Origin: Amycolatopsis xylanica
GTDB taxonomy: Bacteria > Actinomycetota > Actinomycetes > Mycobacteriales > Pseudonocardiaceae
Length of the DNA: 64,000 bases
Assembly: GCF_900107045.1 (NCBI RefSeq)
Contig: NZ_FNON01000010.1
Location: 124,001 to 188,000, forward strand
Direction: 5' to 3'
The notes below the pieces were generated by a model. It was not told the origin of the DNA. It worked only from the letters and a program-made list of their open reading frames with translations, and did not search any database. Made by a program: the position numbers and the translations under genes. Below, piece after piece: positions 63,093-64,000 of this stretch (position 1 is its first letter; every line of letters begins with the position of its first letter).

Positions 63093-64000
63093 GTGGACAC
63101 CGAAAGCAGGCCCGTGAAGCCGCGCCGGGGAGAGCTCAGGATCTACCTCGGCGCGGCGCCGGGCGTCGGCAAGACCTTCTCGATGCTGGGCGAGGCGCGG
63201 CGGCGGCTCGACCGCGGCACCGACGTCGTCGCGGGCATCGTGGAGACGCACGGCCGCAAGAAGACCGCCGAGCTGCTCGCGGGCATCGAGGTGGTGCCGC
63301 GCCGCGAGTTCGTCCACCGCGGCACCGAGTTCACCGAGATGGACATCGACGCGCTGCTCGCGCGCAAACCCGAAGTGGCCATTGTGGACGAACTCGCGCA
63401 CACCAACGTGCCGGGTTCGCGCAACGAGAAGCGGTGGCAGGACGTCGAAGAGCTGCTCGCGGCCGGTATCGACGTGCTGTCCACCGTGAACGTCCAGCAC
63501 CTGCAGAGCCTCAACGACGTCGTCGAGCGGATCACCGGCGTCGCGCAGCAGGAGACCATCCCGGACGAGGTCGTCCGCAAGGCCGAGCAGCTGGAGCTCG
63601 TCGACATCACCCCCGAGGCGCTGCGGCGCAGGCTCGCGCACGGCAACGTCTATCCGGCCGAGCGCATCGACGCCGCGCTCGGGAACTACTTCCGGCCAGG
63701 GAACCTGACCGCCTTGCGGGAGTTGGCCTTGTTGTGGGTCGCCGATCAGGTGGATGTCGCGCTGCAGCGGTATCGCGCCGAACAGAAGATCACCGATACC
63801 TGGGAGGCCCGCGAGCGGGTCGTCGTCGCCATCACCGGCGGGCCGGAGAGCGAGACGCTCATCCGGCGCGCGCGGCGCATCGCGACCAGGGCCGGTGCCG
63901 AACTGCAGGTCGTGCACGTGCTGCGCGGCGACGGGCTGTCCGGCCTCGGGCCGACGGCGGTCTCGAAGTACCGGAAGCTGGCCGAGGACGTCGGCGCGAC
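63093..64000 (+). CDS. kdpD: Osmosensitive K+ channel histidine kinase KdpD (3' truncated)
   Basis: The frame stays open to the window end, giving about 302 residues. They contain the KdpD sensor domain: GELRIYLGAAPGVGKTFSML (Walker A about 20-27), VETHGRKKTAELL, VAIVDELAHTNVPGSRNEKRWQDVEELL (Walker B, part) and the beginning of a USP-like domain (VVVAITGGPESETLIRRARR). The membrane and kinase parts lie beyond the window. GTG 63093 is chosen; GTG 63114 is possible. KdpD with KdpE normally controls kdp transcription. Confidence 0.93.
   Translation, partial: MDTESRPVKPRRGELRIYLGAAPGVGKTFSMLGEARRRLDRGTDVVAGIVETHGRKKTAELLAGIEVVPRREFVHRGTEFTEMDIDALLARKPEVAIVDELAHTNVPGSRNEKRWQDVEELLAAGIDVLSTVNVQHLQSLNDVVERITGVAQQETIPDEVVRKAEQLELVDITPEALRRRLAHGNVYPAERIDAALGNYFRPGNLTALRELALLWVADQVDVALQRYRAEQKITDTWEARERVVVAITGGPESETLIRRARRIATRAGAELQVVHVLRGDGLSGLGPTAVSKYRKLAEDVGA

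Overview
The window is high-GC actinobacterial DNA. It shows strong G/C third-position bias, many GTG starts, ATGA/GTGA translational overlaps, ShbA/SigD-type sigma and ANTAR regulators, DUF5709 and KdpF. Gene content and intergenic palindromes fit a Pseudonocardiaceae soil actinomycete such as Amycolatopsis; that genus call is inference. No rRNA, tRNA, IS element, prophage or CRISPR array was seen. It reads as chromosomal catabolic territory.

Layout. 1-2.3 kb: end of a ferredoxin-reductase-type flavoprotein gene and a convergent Bcr/CflA-type MFS exporter. 2.5-11.9 kb: a complete non-phosphorylative L-fucose locus (diketo-acid hydrolase, fuconate dehydratase, SDR, sugar ABC importer, GntR regulator, mutarotase, aldose dehydrogenase, fuconolactonase). 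11.9-17.4 kb: regulators and small proteins (ANTAR protein, ShbA/SigD-like sigma factor, amidohydrolase, two DUF202 proteins, GtrA protein, DUF5709 protein, GAF-ANTAR protein, HesB-like protein). 17.7-20.4 kb: glycerate kinase, 2-hydroxyacid dehydrogenase and a secreted unknown. 20.5-27.8 kb: protocatechuate/beta-ketoadipate operon pcaIJFHGBDC with an IclR regulator. 27.8-38.4 kb: molybdenum hydroxylase (form II CODH-like) genes with their maturation genes, interrupted by a secreted nucleoside hydrolase and a secreted TNT-domain NAD glycohydrolase-like protein. 38.4-44.5 kb: flavoprotein, beta-propeller protein, and a secreted metallophosphoesterase / MFS / TolB-like trio. 44.6-56.5 kb: complete myo-inositol locus (iolD, iolB, aldolase, iolC, ABC importer and iolE on minus; LacI regulator, iolA and iolG on plus) around a pair of LacI-type operators. 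56.5-58.4 kb: asparagine synthetase. 58.6-64 kb: kdp potassium-pump operon, truncated in kdpD.

How the genes work together: the fucose genes would import L-fucose and oxidise it through lactone, fuconate and 2-keto-3-deoxy-fuconate to a diketo acid cleaved to pyruvate and lactate. The pca genes take protocatechuate to succinyl-CoA and acetyl-CoA. The iol genes take inositol to DHAP and acetyl-CoA. Each locus has its own local regulator.

The least explained DNA is a set of gene-end palindrome families: GTCGTGAGTG...CGGCCGG, GGGATAAAGCGGGC, GGGTGAGGGAGGCCC and AATGTGGC. They sit at gene ends, several times supplying or abutting the stop codon. No single dramatic new system was recognised. The best leads are these palindromes, the two secreted nucleoside/NAD-cleaving enzymes within the Mo-hydroxylase locus, and an extra 27-residue membrane peptide before kdpF.
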